A stretch of 64,000 nucleotides of DNA from CAVZVW01 sp963778845 (GCA_963778845.1 CAVZVW010000009.1:372001-436000), one strand, 5' to 3'; numbered from the stretch's first letter, positions 1 through 9,293 are shown. Translations and numbers: made by a program. Notes: generated from the letters alone by a model not told the origin.

Positions 1-1147
1 CTACCCGGCCGGCCGCGGCCGGGGTGTAGGTGAGCCCGATCGCGCACGTCTGGTCACGGTTGAGCGGGGTGGTGCACGTGTTGCTCGCCACGGCGAAGTC
101 GACGGCGGCGGCTCCGGTCACGGTCACCGCACCGGGTGTCACCGTCGCCGAGTCGAGGTTCGTCACCGTGAGGGTCTTGACCGCGCTCGTCGTCGCGACG
201 TTCTGACCGCCGAAGTCCAGCGTCGCAGCGGTGGACAGTGAGCCCGCGAGCTTGCCGGCGACCACGAACTGCGGGGTGCTCAGCGGCGTGCCGGCAGCCA
301 CGATCGGGTTGTCGGCGGCGTCGAGGATGTCGAAGGTGTTGCCCACGGTGCCGCCCGTGATGGTGTGCAGTGCCACTCCGTCACCCAGGTACCCCGCCGG
401 AGCGGCGGGTGCGGTGGCGGGGTCCCAGCGCAGGAACCCACCGTTGGCAGCGGTGCCCATGACGCGCGATGCCAGCGCCTTGGTGAAGTCACACGGCACC
501 GTGGCCGTCGGCACGCAGCCGACGTCCTGCGTCCCGGCCCGGGCCGGGATGGCGCCGACGGCGTTCGTCGTGAGCGTCTCGGTGCCGAACGGGTGCCGGA
601 AGTGGTAGGTCGTGTTGGGGCACAGGCCGCTCGTGACCTTGATCCGGATCCGGCCGAACACCATCTGGTCGCCGGCGACCGGTGTGCCGTTGGCGTTGAC
701 GAAGGCCTGCTCCAGAGCCAGCCGGGCGCTCGCCGAGCCGGGGGGAGTGCCGTTGCAGCCCGGCGTCGCCACGATGGCGGAGTCCGCGAGGGCGTAGAAC
801 GCCTCGTCGGGGTAGTTGGTGGGGAACGCGACCGGGAGCGCGGGGTTGAAGCTGGCGCTCGGCAGGACAACACAGTTGGGGTCGTTGGCGTCCAGACACT
901 GCTCCACCCTGTTGCCCGCTGCGTCCTCGTACCACTGCGGGAACCCGTCGGTCGCGTTGATCGTGGGCGACACCGCCGCCGCCGCGGATGCGGACATGCC
1001 TGAGGCGACGATCATGGTGAGCGACGTCAGCGGAAGCGCGAGCAGCGCGACCGCCGCGCGCAGGTACCTGTGGCGCATGATCGCCGGCCCCCGCGGGTGG
1101 TCGGTCCCTCTCGGCAGGCCGACGACTCGGCCGTTGCGGATGGTCAT
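1..1147 (-). CDS. Exported protein with choice-of-anchor-D/ASPM-SPD-2-Hydin-like domain (3' end beyond window)
   Basis: Reads leftward off the window, so the C terminus is missing and at least 382 residues are present. The chosen ATG is preceded by a GGAGGG ribosome site six bases upstream; a second in-frame ATG lies 23 codons later. The N terminus has a long charged stretch, then a hydrophobic signal (AAVALLALPLTSLTMIVASG) ending in Ala-rich ASAAAA. The middle (about residues 60-290) is rich in Thr, Pro and paired Cys and matches nothing I recognise. The visible end, with LDFGGQNVATTSAVKTLTVTN followed by FAVASNTC and C-x-IGLTYTP, is the pattern of choice-of-anchor D Ig-like modules, usually repeated in cell-surface proteins. 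Function unknown; probably surface or secreted. Confidence 0.75.
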   Translation of the reverse strand, partial: MTIRNGRVVGLPRGTDHPRGPAIMRHRYLRAAVALLALPLTSLTMIVASGMSASAAAAVSPTINATDGFPQWYEDAAGNRVEQCLDANDPNCVVLPSASFNPALPVAFPTNYPDEAFYALADSAIVATPGCNGTPPGSASARLALEQAFVNANGTPVAGDQMVFGRIRIKVTSGLCPNTTYHFRHPFGTETLTTNAVGAIPARAGTQDVGCVPTATVPCDFTKALASRVMGTAANGGFLRWDPATAPAAPAGYLGDGVALHTITGGTVGNTFDILDAADNPIVAAGTPLSTPQFVVAGKLAGSLSTAATLDFGGQNVATTSAVKTLTVTNLDSATVTPGAVTVTGAAAVDFAVASNTCTTPLNRDQTCAIGLTYTPAAAGRV

Positions 1148-1859
1148 GGTGTCCCTCCGGACAATGCATCTGTGTGGCATCTGTGATGGACCGGCCTGCT
1201 GGCCGCCGTACCGGCTGCACTGCTCTGGTGGGGTCTGCGTGCCGCCGACACTGCTCCGATCCAGACCCAACAGCACGGCTCGGGCAACGCGTCATTGTCC
1301 TCTGGTCGTAGTACCAGTCCCAGAGTTGAACGGGTGACCGGGATTGTGCCTTGATCTCGGATTGCGTTGCACGCGTGCGGAATCCGCGATCGAACTCGAG
1401 GCTCAGTTCGACCACGGACGCCTCCGCGACGTGGGCGCCCGGCTAGCGGGCTCTCCCCTCGACTGGGCGGTGCGTACCCGGCGTCGAAGCAGCTGCGAGC
1501 ACGCGAGAAGGACTGCTCACCACGGGCTCGCCACAGGGCCAGGCGAGGCTCGTGGTCTGCCTCGTGCCCATCCCCGTACGCATCCGCACTTCGCCTCCCT
1601 GCTCGACCCAGCCTTCTGGCGGGAGCACCGTGCACTCACCCGCACTCGCGAGCACCCACACGCCGGGTGCCTCGACTCCTTCGAGGCTGGCGGGAGGACA
1701 CCGCACCCGGAACCCCCAGCAGGGCTGTCCCGCCCGCCCAAAGTGGGGGGGTGGACTTGCCGGATCCGCGCCGAGGGTTCAAGGTCGAGGTGTACCGGGT
1801 GCGGATCGCGCCGTCCCACGACTCGGTGACCAAGCCCGAGCCCGTGCCGGGGGTGACAC
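1148..1859. other. Gene-poor interval, no supported CDS
   Basis: About 710 bases between the divergent exported protein gene and the receiver-only regulator. Open frames exist on both strands, but none has a ribosome site plus recognisable protein character; they are Arg/Pro/Gly-rich, as GC-rich non-coding DNA reads. It must hold promoters for both flanking genes. I could not identify them with confidence. Confidence 0.5.
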
Positions 1860-2234
1860 GTGATCCGCGTTCAGCTGGTGGACGACCATCCTTTGGTCCG
1901 TCTGGGCCTAGGCATGCTGCTGGGCCAGGCGGGCGACATGTCCGTCGTGGCGAGCACGTCCAACGGCGCCGACGCGCTGCCCGACGCCCTCGCCTGTCAC
2001 CCCGACGTCGTGCTCATGGACCTGATGATGCCGGGCGTCGACGGGGTCGAGGCCATGACCAGGATCCGCGGTGCGCTCCCCTCGGCGATCGTCATCGTGC
2101 TCACGGGCGACACCGACCCGGGGCGGGCTGCTCGCGCCCGCGCGGCCGGCGCCTTCGACGTGCTCACCAAGGGGGAGCCCGCGGAGGGCCTGCTCGAGGC
2201 CATCAGGCGCGCGGCGACCGGCGTCGCCGCCTGA
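1860..2234 (+). CDS. Single-domain (receiver-only) response regulator
   Basis: A 124-residue CheY-like receiver with no output domain. The acidic pair D8/D9 (VDDHP), phospho-acceptor D54 (VVLMDLMMPG), T82 (VLTGD) and K104 (VLTKGEP) are all in the expected places, so it should accept phosphate. The sequence style (RVQLVDDHPLVRLGL) is that of NarL/FixJ receivers that have lost their helix-turn-helix. It starts with GTG. It lies about 200 bp before a full NarL-type regulator and its kinase, which suggests it could be a phosphate sink or competitor in that pathway; that link is inference. Confidence 0.85.
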   Translation: MIRVQLVDDHPLVRLGLGMLLGQAGDMSVVASTSNGADALPDALACHPDVVLMDLMMPGVDGVEAMTRIRGALPSAIVIVLTGDTDPGRAARARAAGAFDVLTKGEPAEGLLEAIRRAATGVAA

Positions 2235-2342
2235 GCCGACTCCGGCGCGCGCAGGCGTGCGCCCACCCCGGCTGCGCGACGTCCCCCTCCCGTCGTGAGG
2301 GCCCTGTCCGAACGGTCCCCACACGGGTCATCCGTAAGCCTT

Positions 2343-2369
2343 CGATTTGGCCAATCGACCGTCCGGACG
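2343..2369. promoter_or_regulatory. Candidate operator: two adjacent palindromes upstream of the NarL-type regulator
   Basis: Within the 200-bp gap before the response regulator gene lie an imperfect palindrome CGATTTGGCCAATCG and, three bases later, the perfect ten-base palindrome CGTCCGGACG. Paired dyads in this position are typical of regulator binding sites, and autoregulation is plausible. No motif family is recognised. Confidence 0.3.
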
Positions 2370-2450
2370 AGGAAGGACGGCCTAACCTGACCGTGGTCGG
2401 GCCGGGGTGCACCGTAGGAGAATCCCCTGGCCCACATGGGAGGGGAACGC

Positions 2451-3179
2451 ATGATGACGGCACCACCGCACCCGGACTCGGTCAGGCAAGAGCAACCACT
2501 CGTGCCGGGTCAGGGAGCGGCGGCGAAGCCACGCACACGGGTGGTCGTGATCGACGACCATCGGACCCTGGGCGACCTCTTCGCGGTCGCCCTGAGCTAC
2601 CAGGACGACGTGATGCTCGTCGGGCAGGCGACCTCGGCCACGCAGGGGCTCGCCCTCGTGGCCCAGCTGCAGCCCGACGTGGTGGTCATGGACCACCGTC
2701 TCCCCGACATCGACGGCGTGACGGCGACCGCCCGCCTTCTCGCCGACCACCCGATGATCAAGGTCGTGATGTTGACGGCGTCGTCCGACCCGCAGCTGAT
2801 CACCCGCGCTGCCGCGGTCGGAGCATCGGCGTTCGTGCCCAAGAGCGGGGGCCTCGACGAGCTGCTCGCGGCCATCCGCAACGCTCGCCGGGGCGCGATG
2901 GTCGTGGACGCCTCGCTGCTCGCCAGCCTGGCCGAGCGCACGCCGCGAGGGCCCGCCAACGTGCCGGTGCCTGTCCTTACCGCGCGGGAGCAGGAGGTGC
3001 TGGAGCTCCTTGGGGCCGGCCTCGACGCCCGCAACGCCTCCCGGCGGTTGGGCATCAGCCTGCATACCTGCCGCGGCCACGTGAAGAACCTGCTCGCCAA
3101 GCTCGGCTGCCACTCCCAGCTCGAGGCCGTCGTCCTCGCGACGCGGCTGGGGCTGCTGCGCGCGACCATCGAGGAATGA
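2451..3179 (+). CDS. NarL/FixJ-family response regulator
   Basis: A DNA-binding two-component response regulator of about 242 residues. An N-terminal tail of some 28 residues leads into a receiver with the acidic pair in VVVIDDH, phospho-acceptor Asp in VVVMDHRLPDIDG (about residue 81), Thr in VVMLTAS and Lys in FVPKSGG. The C-terminal LuxR/NarL helix-turn-helix starts at LTAREQEVLELL and continues through the recognition helix SLHTCRGHVKNLLAKLG. I chose the ATG at 2451 because GGGAGG sits about seven bases before it; the upstream ATG at 2436 is inside that ribosome site. Four bases separate it from the histidine kinase gene, so the two form an operon and almost certainly a cognate pair. Confidence 0.9.
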   Translation: MMTAPPHPDSVRQEQPLVPGQGAAAKPRTRVVVIDDHRTLGDLFAVALSYQDDVMLVGQATSATQGLALVAQLQPDVVVMDHRLPDIDGVTATARLLADHPMIKVVMLTASSDPQLITRAAAVGASAFVPKSGGLDELLAAIRNARRGAMVVDASLLASLAERTPRGPANVPVPVLTAREQEVLELLGAGLDARNASRRLGISLHTCRGHVKNLLAKLGCHSQLEAVVLATRLGLLRATIEE

Positions 3180-3183
3180 CCCG

Positions 3184-4599
3184 GTGACACTCACCGACCT
3201 GCGCCGCCGGCTCCGGCCGGGTCAGGGCTCGGTCGTCGCCCGTGCCCTGACCGTCTACACCGTGGCCAGCGTGATCGCGCTGGTCGCCGTCGGCGTCAGT
3301 GCGACCTACTACGCCGACCGGGTCGCCCGCGTCCACGTCGAGGTCGACTCCCAGGAGACCGTGCAGGCGCTGGCGGACAAGCTGGTGGCGCCGCTGGTGA
3401 CCCCGCAGCTGCGCGCCGGTGACCGAGCGGCCCTGGCCCGCATCGACCAGACCGTGCGCGACCGCATCGCCGACGAGTCGATCCTGCGTGTCAAGGTGTG
3501 GTCGGCCGACGGCGTCGTCCTGTACTCCGACGCCGCCGCGCTCATCGGTCGCAAGTTCCACCTCGACCCTGCCGACGTGGCCACGCTCAACGGCGGCCGG
3601 GCCGACTCCGAGGTCTCCGACACCACGCGCCCGGAGAACATCTACGAGCGTTCCTTCGGCCAGACCGTCGAGGTCTACGTCGGCGCGCGCGACGCGACCG
3701 GCGCGCCGATCCTCGTCGAGGGGTACCTGCCCAGCTCGCGGCTGCTGCTCGCCCAGCACGACCTCGCCGGCAGCTTCGGGCCGATCGTGGTGCTCGCCCT
3801 GTTCGCCCTGCTCCTGCTGCTGCTGCCGATGGCCGTCGCGCTCGCCCGCCGCATCGAGCGCAACGAGCGCGACCGTCGGGTGCTCGCCCGTCGGGCGGCC
3901 GACGCATCGGCCTCAGAGCGCCGACGCCTGGCGCAGCAGCTGCACGACGGGGTGATCCAGGACCTCGCCGGCGTCGGCTATGCGCTGTCGGCCGTCGAGG
4001 GCCAGGCCGCCCAGATGGGGCGCACCGACGTGCAGACGGCGGTCTCGACCACCTTGGAGGTGGTGCGGCGCGACAGCGCCGTGCTCCGGTCCATGATCAG
4101 CAACCTCTACGCCGCGGACCTGGACGACGCCGACCTCACCGTGGCCGTCCGGGCGCTGGTCGACGAGTCCCGGCGTGAGGGGATGGACGTCGCCCTGCAG
4201 GCCGACCCCGCTGTCGCCGCCCCGGGCGAGGTGCCTGCCGAGACGCGCCGCGCCGCCCTGCAGGTCACGCGCGAGTCGCTGCGCAACGCGGCGTCCCACG
4301 CACCCGGCAGCCGGGTGGTCGTACAGGTCTACCGTCAGTCCGGGGCAATGGTCGTCGAGGTGAGCGACGACGGCCCGGGCTTCAGCCCGTCGGCCGTCCA
4401 CGGGCCTGCCAGCGGCCATCTCGGGATGACGCTGCTCCGCGACGCCGCTGCTTCCGTCGGTGGGCGGCTCGACCTCGACACCACGGTCGGCGAGGGCACC
4501 ACGGTGCGGCTGTGGGTCCCCGTCCCGGCCTGGGGCGCGGGCCGGCGCGCAGCCCATGTCGTGCGCGGCCTGACGCGCCACGCCTCCCCGACGGGCTGA
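3184..4599 (+). CDS. Sensor histidine kinase, HisKA_3 (NarX/LiaS) type
   Basis: A membrane sensor kinase of 471 residues, GTG start. One membrane helix lies near residues 20-44 and a second near 197-219, enclosing an extracytoplasmic sensor region of about 150 residues. The dimerisation/phosphotransfer helix carries the HisKA_3 motif around H254 (RRRLAQQLHDGVIQDL). The ATPase domain shows an N box (RESLRNAASHA, about 362) and a G box (VSDDGPGFS), then GHLGMTLLRDAA and GEGTTVRLWVP. It directly follows the NarL-type regulator, its likely phosphotransfer partner. The signal sensed cannot be read from the sequence. Confidence 0.9.
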   Translation: MTLTDLRRRLRPGQGSVVARALTVYTVASVIALVAVGVSATYYADRVARVHVEVDSQETVQALADKLVAPLVTPQLRAGDRAALARIDQTVRDRIADESILRVKVWSADGVVLYSDAAALIGRKFHLDPADVATLNGGRADSEVSDTTRPENIYERSFGQTVEVYVGARDATGAPILVEGYLPSSRLLLAQHDLAGSFGPIVVLALFALLLLLLPMAVALARRIERNERDRRVLARRAADASASERRRLAQQLHDGVIQDLAGVGYALSAVEGQAAQMGRTDVQTAVSTTLEVVRRDSAVLRSMISNLYAADLDDADLTVAVRALVDESRREGMDVALQADPAVAAPGEVPAETRRAALQVTRESLRNAASHAPGSRVVVQVYRQSGAMVVEVSDDGPGFSPSAVHGPASGHLGMTLLRDAAASVGGRLDLDTTVGEGTTVRLWVPVPAWGAGRRAAHVVRGLTRHASPTG

Positions 4600-4639
4600 C
4601 CCCCCTCGATTGCCGGACGACCCGCCCTAGACTCCGAGC

Positions 4640-5800
4640 GTGACGGGCGGTCGCACGCGAGCTCGACGGCGCACCCCGGTAGCGGCAGTCGGCGTCGCTC
4701 TCGGCGTCATCGCCGCCGTCGCCACCGGTTGTGCCTCCCAGCCGCCTACGGCCGAACCGAACGCCGCCCGACCTGGCACCACCCAGGCCGCTGGCCTCCC
4801 CGCTGCGCCGACCCCGCGGCCGCGGACGTCCGCGAGCCCGACCGCGCCCCCCCAGTCGCCGCTGACGCTGGCCTTCGCCGGCGACGTGAACTTCGCGACG
4901 AAGCTCGCGCCCCTGCTCGACCACCCCTCCGACGCCCTGGCCCGGCTGCGGCCCTACCTCGCGACGGCCGACCTCGCGATGGTGAACCTCGAGACCTCGA
5001 TCACCGGCCGTGGCACGCCCATGCCGAAGAAGTTCCACTTCCGCGCCCCCCCGACCGCCTTGGACGCCGTCGCCGGCGCCGGGGTCGACGTCGTGACCAT
5101 GGCCAACAACCACGCCGTCGACTACGGTCCGCTCGGCCTGCAGGACACCCTGGCCGCACAGCGCTCGAGCCCGATCCCCATCGTCGGTATCGGACCGGAC
5201 GCCGCGGCCGCCTACGCGCCGGCGGTCCTCACCGCCAAGGGGGTCCGGGTGGCGTTCCTGGCGGCGACACAGGTGCCGGACTGGACGCTGGCGACCTGGT
5301 CGGCCACCCAGACCCGCGCCGGGGTGGCCTCCGCGGCGTCGCCCACGAGGCTGGCAGCCGCGGTCCGGGCTGCCCGCGCACACGCCGACGTCGTTGTGGT
5401 CTACCTGCACTGGGGGACGGACTACACCACCTGCCCCAACACGCTCCAGGTGCGCACGGCCAAAGCCCTCGCGGCCGCCGGCGCGGACGTCGTGCTCGGC
5501 AGCCACGCCCACCGGGTGATGGGCGGGGGATGGATGGGCAGAACCTACGTCGACTACGGCCTCGGCAACTTCGTCTGGTGGCGGTACAACGCCCGGCCCG
5601 ACGCCGTCAGCGGGGTCCTGCGCCTGACCCTGAACGGCCGCCACGTCGTCGCGGCCGGGTGGACGCCGATGCTCGTGACGATCTCGGACGGCATCCCCCG
5701 GGTGCCCGCGCCGGCAGAGGGCGCACGGATGGCGCGCGACTGGGTCGCGGCCCGGGCATGCACCGGCCTGTCGGGGACCGCGCCGCGATCCGGGCCCTGA
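4640..5800 (+). CDS. CapA/PgsA-family lipoprotein with poly-gamma-glutamate synthesis (metallophosphatase-like) domain
   Basis: A 386-residue exported protein. An Arg-rich N terminus is followed by a hydrophobic segment ending in VATGC, a plausible lipobox with the Cys near residue 31, then a Pro/Thr/Ala linker to about 75. The rest is the PGA_cap fold: LAFAGDVNFATKL, MVNLETSITGRG, FHFRAPP, VVTMANNHAVDYG, VVVVYLHWGTDY, VVLGSHAHRV and YGLGNFVWW. The D, N-H and H motifs belong to a calcineurin-like metal site. Members are found in poly-gamma-glutamate capsule loci, but no PgsB/C partners are here, so an envelope role is only inferred. GTG start. Confidence 0.85.
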   Translation: MTGGRTRARRRTPVAAVGVALGVIAAVATGCASQPPTAEPNAARPGTTQAAGLPAAPTPRPRTSASPTAPPQSPLTLAFAGDVNFATKLAPLLDHPSDALARLRPYLATADLAMVNLETSITGRGTPMPKKFHFRAPPTALDAVAGAGVDVVTMANNHAVDYGPLGLQDTLAAQRSSPIPIVGIGPDAAAAYAPAVLTAKGVRVAFLAATQVPDWTLATWSATQTRAGVASAASPTRLAAAVRAARAHADVVVVYLHWGTDYTTCPNTLQVRTAKALAAAGADVVLGSHAHRVMGGGWMGRTYVDYGLGNFVWWRYNARPDAVSGVLRLTLNGRHVVAAGWTPMLVTISDGIPRVPAPAEGARMARDWVAARACTGLSGTAPRSGP

Positions 5801-5837
5801 GCTGTCGAAACGAGCTGTCGAGACGAGCTGTCGAAAC
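5799..5837. repeat. Three tandem 13-bp repeats (GAGCTGTCGAAAC)
   Basis: Three head-to-tail copies of GAGCTGTCGARAC begin at the stop codon of the CapA-like gene; the middle copy differs by one base. They lie about 100 bp before the SRPBCC gene. They could bind a regulator or be a slippage product. Confidence 0.8.
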
Positions 5838-5934
5838 AGGCGGATCTGTTCGTCGTGAAGGTGAGGTCGCGCACACGCGCCGACCGCCCGCCACCGGCCA
5901 GACCGAGCCGGTCCTGTCCACCAGGAGCCGTTCC

Positions 5935-6408
5935 ATGACCAGCAGAGCAGTCGCCACGTGCACCGTCACCGTCGCCCGCCGCCCCGACGAGGTGTTCGCC
6001 TACCTGTGCGACGCCAACCGGCACGGCGAGTGGTCGCCGAAGGCGTACCGCGTCGAGGGCCTCACCGACACCCCGATCCGCATGGGGACGACGTGGACGT
6101 CGTACGGCTGGGTGCCGCGTGACCCGCAGCACCGCAACGAGGTCGAGGTGACAGACCTGTCCGCACCCACCCGGCTGCGCCTGGTCAGCATCGAGTCGGG
6201 TGAGGAGTTCATCAACACGTTCACCCTCACCCCGGAAGGCCCCGGCACGCGGGTCGAGCGGGTCATGGACCTCCCACGCCCCGGCGGCATGCTCGGCGCG
6301 GTCTTCCCGCTGCTGATGAAGGGACTGGTCAAGCCCGGCGTGCAGAAGGGGCTCACCATGCTCAAGACCAACCTGGAGTCCCAGCGGGGCAGCGTCGCGA
6401 CCACCTGA
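5935..6408 (+). CDS. SRPBCC-family (START/Bet v1-like) ligand-binding protein
   Basis: A 157-residue protein of the polyketide-cyclase/dehydratase SRPBCC type. It opens with a beta strand (ATCTVTVARRPDEVFAYLCD), then the family's NRHGEWSP loop and a long run of amphipathic strands (TRLRLVSIES, FINTFTLTPEG, GTRVERVMDLP). It ends with a helix rich in Lys/Leu that closes the hydrophobic pocket. The ATG has an AGGAG eight bases upstream. It is probably monocistronic; the ligand is unknown. Confidence 0.85.
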   Translation: MTSRAVATCTVTVARRPDEVFAYLCDANRHGEWSPKAYRVEGLTDTPIRMGTTWTSYGWVPRDPQHRNEVEVTDLSAPTRLRLVSIESGEEFINTFTLTPEGPGTRVERVMDLPRPGGMLGAVFPLLMKGLVKPGVQKGLTMLKTNLESQRGSVATT

Positions 6409-6466
6409 GCAACGGGCTTGGGGGCTGAGCAGCCAGCCCGTACGCGACCAACGGGCCCGGGCCGGC

Positions 6467-7741
6467 TCAGGCCACCTCCGCCAACCGCAGGAGCGTGGCC
6501 CCGAGGACGCCCACGCCGTTCGCGCAGGCGTGGGGCGTGGAGTACTCGCGCGGGTTGTGGCTGATCCCGTCGTACTCCCCGCGCACGAAGACCATGGCCG
6601 TCGGACAGATGGCGGCCATCTCCTGCGCGTCGTGCCCGGCGCCGGAGAGCAGGCTCAGGTGCGCGAGCCCATGGGCATCCGCCACATCAGCGATGACCTG
6701 CTGCACCCCGGGGTCGAAGCCCACGTGGCTCGTGCGCGCCATGCGTCGCACTGCCACGTGGAGCCCCGGCTGTGCCGCCCGCAGGCCCTCGATCCGCTCG
6801 ACCAGAGCTGCCTCGGCGCGGGCCATCTGAGCGTCGTCGGGGTTGCGCAGGTCCACCGTCATCACGGCCCTCGCCGGCACGATGTTGACGAGGTCCGGGT
6901 AGAGGTCGAGGCTGCCGACCGTCGCCCGCAGCTGCCCGTACACGCCCGAGTCGACCATCTCGCGCACTCCCACCACCAGGGACGCCGCGGCCAGGCCGGC
7001 GTCCACCCGCAGGTGCGTGGGCGTCGTCCCCGCATGCGCCGCCCGGCCGTGGAACGTCACCTCCTGCCAGGAGATCGCCTGGACGCCGCTGACGACCCCG
7101 ACGTCGAGGCCGGCCTCCGCGAGCACCGGACCCTGCTCGATGTGGCACTCGACGTAGGCGTGCGGGGGAGCGAGGCGCTCGCCGACGGCGCCGGCGAACC
7201 CGGTCCGCCGCAGCTCGTCCTGCAGGCTCGCCCCGGACCGGTCGGTCAGCGCGTGGGCCTGCTCGAGGCCGATCCGCCCCGCGGCGACGGCGCTGCCGAG
7301 CATGTCCGTGCCGAAGCGCACGCCCTCCTCCTCGGTGAACACCGCGATCTCCAGCGGCCGCCGCGTCGTGACCCGCCGCTCCTCGAGGGTGCGCACCACC
7401 TCCAGGGCCCCCAGCACGCCGAGGCACCCGTCGAAGGCGCCTGCGGTGGCCACGCTGTCCAGGTGCGAACCGGCGAGCACCGGGCGCGCCGCCGGGTCGC
7501 TGCCCTGCCTGCGGGCGTAGATGTTGCCCATCCGGTCGACCCTCACCGACAGACCGGCGCCGCTCATCCAGCCCATGACCAGGCGCCGGCCGCGGGCGTC
7601 GTCATCGGTCAGGGCGAGGCGGTTCACGCCGTGCAGCCCGGTCCGCTCGTCGAGGTAGGCACCCACCTGGGCCAGCTCCATGAGGCTCGCCCACAGCCGG
7701 GCGCCGTCGACGGTGAGGGGTTCGGAGACGGTCGCGGTCAC
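6467..7741 (-). CDS. Zn-dependent M20-type amidohydrolase (N-carbamoyl-amino acid hydrolase / allantoate amidohydrolase family)
   Basis: A cytosolic binuclear metal hydrolase of 424 residues. Metal-site motifs are visible in order: GSHLDSV, GAFDGCLGV, FTEEEGVRFG, ECHIEQGPVL and the C-terminal SGAGHDAQ and SHNPREYS. The dimerisation domain includes the FHGRAAHAGTTP motif. The family releases ammonia and CO2 from carbamoyl groups of N-carbamoyl amino acids, ureidopropionate or allantoate; the exact substrate is not readable here. The GTG at 7741 was chosen because GAGGAG precedes it by six bases and it gives the family's usual length. An upstream ATG at 7843 would add 34 Arg-rich residues and overlap the divergent gene. 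Its neighbours, an amidase and a dipeptidase, suggest amide-nitrogen scavenging. Confidence 0.85.
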   Translation of the reverse strand: MTATVSEPLTVDGARLWASLMELAQVGAYLDERTGLHGVNRLALTDDDARGRRLVMGWMSGAGLSVRVDRMGNIYARRQGSDPAARPVLAGSHLDSVATAGAFDGCLGVLGALEVVRTLEERRVTTRRPLEIAVFTEEEGVRFGTDMLGSAVAAGRIGLEQAHALTDRSGASLQDELRRTGFAGAVGERLAPPHAYVECHIEQGPVLAEAGLDVGVVSGVQAISWQEVTFHGRAAHAGTTPTHLRVDAGLAAASLVVGVREMVDSGVYGQLRATVGSLDLYPDLVNIVPARAVMTVDLRNPDDAQMARAEAALVERIEGLRAAQPGLHVAVRRMARTSHVGFDPGVQQVIADVADAHGLAHLSLLSGAGHDAQEMAAICPTAMVFVRGEYDGISHNPREYSTPHACANGVGVLGATLLRLAEVA

Positions 7742-7821
7742 GGTGGCTCCTCGGCGTCGGCGGTCATCCCATGGTCTCGCAGGGCCGCCGACGCGCGATC
7801 GCGGTGTGCCAGACTCCGGCG

Positions 7822-9264
7822 ATGACGATGCCCGAGGGCCCACGACCGGTGTGGCAGTGGAGCGCCGTCGAGGTGCTGCTGGCGACCACCACCGGCGAGG
7901 TGAGCTGCCTGGAGGTGGCGCAGTCCGTCACCGAGCGGATCGCCGCCGAGAACCCCGCTGTCAACGCCGTCACCCTCGACCTCGCCGAGCAGGCACTGGC
8001 CCGCGCCCGGGCCCTCGACGACGCGTTCGCCAGGGGCGGCACCCCAGGGGCGCTGCACGGCGTCCCGATCACGATCAAGGACAACGTCGACGTAGCGGGA
8101 CAACGCACGCCCAACGGGCTGCCGGCGCTGGCGGGGCTCATCGCCCCGGCGGACTCACCTGTCACGGCCAACCTGCTGGGAGCGGGTGCGGTGCTGGTGG
8201 GGCGGACCAACACCCCCGAGGTGTCGATGCGTCCGACGACCAACAACCCGCTCTTCGGCCTCACGGTCAACCCGTGGGACCCGCGAGTGTCCTGCGGAGG
8301 AAGCTCCGGCGGCGCGGGTGTCAGCGTCCTGCAGGGCTTCGGCGCTCTCGGGCACGGCAACGACATCGGTGGGTCGGTGCGGATCCCGGCGCTGCACTGC
8401 GGCGTCCCGGGCCTGAAGCCGACGCAGGGACGCGTCCCCGCGTTCGTGCCGTCGGCCACCGCCGAGCGCACCACGGTGGGTGCCCTGATGTCGGTGCAGG
8501 GCGTGCTCGCACGCACTGTCGCCGACCTGAGGCTCGGCCTGTCAGCCATGGCCGGACCGGACCACCGCGACCCGTGGTGGGTGCCCGCCCCGCTCGAGGG
8601 CCCGCCGGTACCGCGCAGGGTGGGCGTGCTGCGCGGCACCGGCGGCTTCCCGACGCACGTGAGTGTCGCCGCTGCGGTCGACCGGGCGGCCGGTCTGCTC
8701 GCCCAGGCCGGCTACGACGTCGTCGACCTGGAGGACACCGCCACGCCCGGACTCGAGCGCACGGCCCGCCTGGCCTTCCGCCTGCTCATGAACGATCTGG
8801 ACCACCAGCTCGGACCGGTCGTCGAGCGGCTCGGCAGCGAGGAGATGCGCGGCTACTGGGCGGCGTTGCGCGGGCTGGGCGAGCCCTACGCCGGCGTGGG
8901 GGACTACGTGGACGACCTCGCGTCACGCACGACACTCCTGCGCGGGTGGCTGGAGGTGCTCCAGACCTACCCTGTGCTGGTGATGCCGCAGCTGCTCGGC
9001 CCGCTGCTGGAGGTGGACGAGGACGTCCGCTCCGCCCACGACGCGCAGCAGGCGTGGCTGTCCCTCATGCCGAGCATCGCCGTCAACCTGCTCGGGCTGC
9101 CGTCGGTGCTCGCCCCGACCGGGCTCGCGGGCGGCGTCCCCACCGGGGTGCAGCTCGTGGGCTCGAGATACCGGGAGGACGTCTGCCTCGCCGCCGCTGA
9201 GAGCATCGAGGCCGGCGTCGGACCGCTGGCCCCGCAGCTGTGGGCCCGGTCCGCGTCCTCGTGA
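7822..9264 (+). CDS. Amidase-signature family amidase
   Basis: A 480-residue amidase-signature hydrolase. The Ser-cisSer-Lys triad is complete: Lys in VPITIKDNVD, the cis-Ser in CGGSSGGAG, and the nucleophile Ser in GNDIGGSVRIPA. GLKPTQGRVP follows as in the family. The C terminus holds PVLVMPQLL and GLPSVLAPTGLAGGVPTGVQLVG, the usual closing block. An upstream ATG at 7771 is in frame, but the second start fits the beginning of homology better; neither has a strong ribosome site. It is transcribed divergently from the carbamoylase-like gene. The substrate is unknown; family members cleave short amides, aryl amides or glutaminyl-tRNA, the last excluded by the lack of GatB/C. Confidence 0.85.
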   Translation: MTMPEGPRPVWQWSAVEVLLATTTGEVSCLEVAQSVTERIAAENPAVNAVTLDLAEQALARARALDDAFARGGTPGALHGVPITIKDNVDVAGQRTPNGLPALAGLIAPADSPVTANLLGAGAVLVGRTNTPEVSMRPTTNNPLFGLTVNPWDPRVSCGGSSGGAGVSVLQGFGALGHGNDIGGSVRIPALHCGVPGLKPTQGRVPAFVPSATAERTTVGALMSVQGVLARTVADLRLGLSAMAGPDHRDPWWVPAPLEGPPVPRRVGVLRGTGGFPTHVSVAAAVDRAAGLLAQAGYDVVDLEDTATPGLERTARLAFRLLMNDLDHQLGPVVERLGSEEMRGYWAALRGLGEPYAGVGDYVDDLASRTTLLRGWLEVLQTYPVLVMPQLLGPLLEVDEDVRSAHDAQQAWLSLMPSIAVNLLGLPSVLAPTGLAGGVPTGVQLVGSRYREDVCLAAAESIEAGVGPLAPQLWARSASS

Positions 9265-9293
9265 GGACGACGACCGCTCAGCCCGGCGACCGC

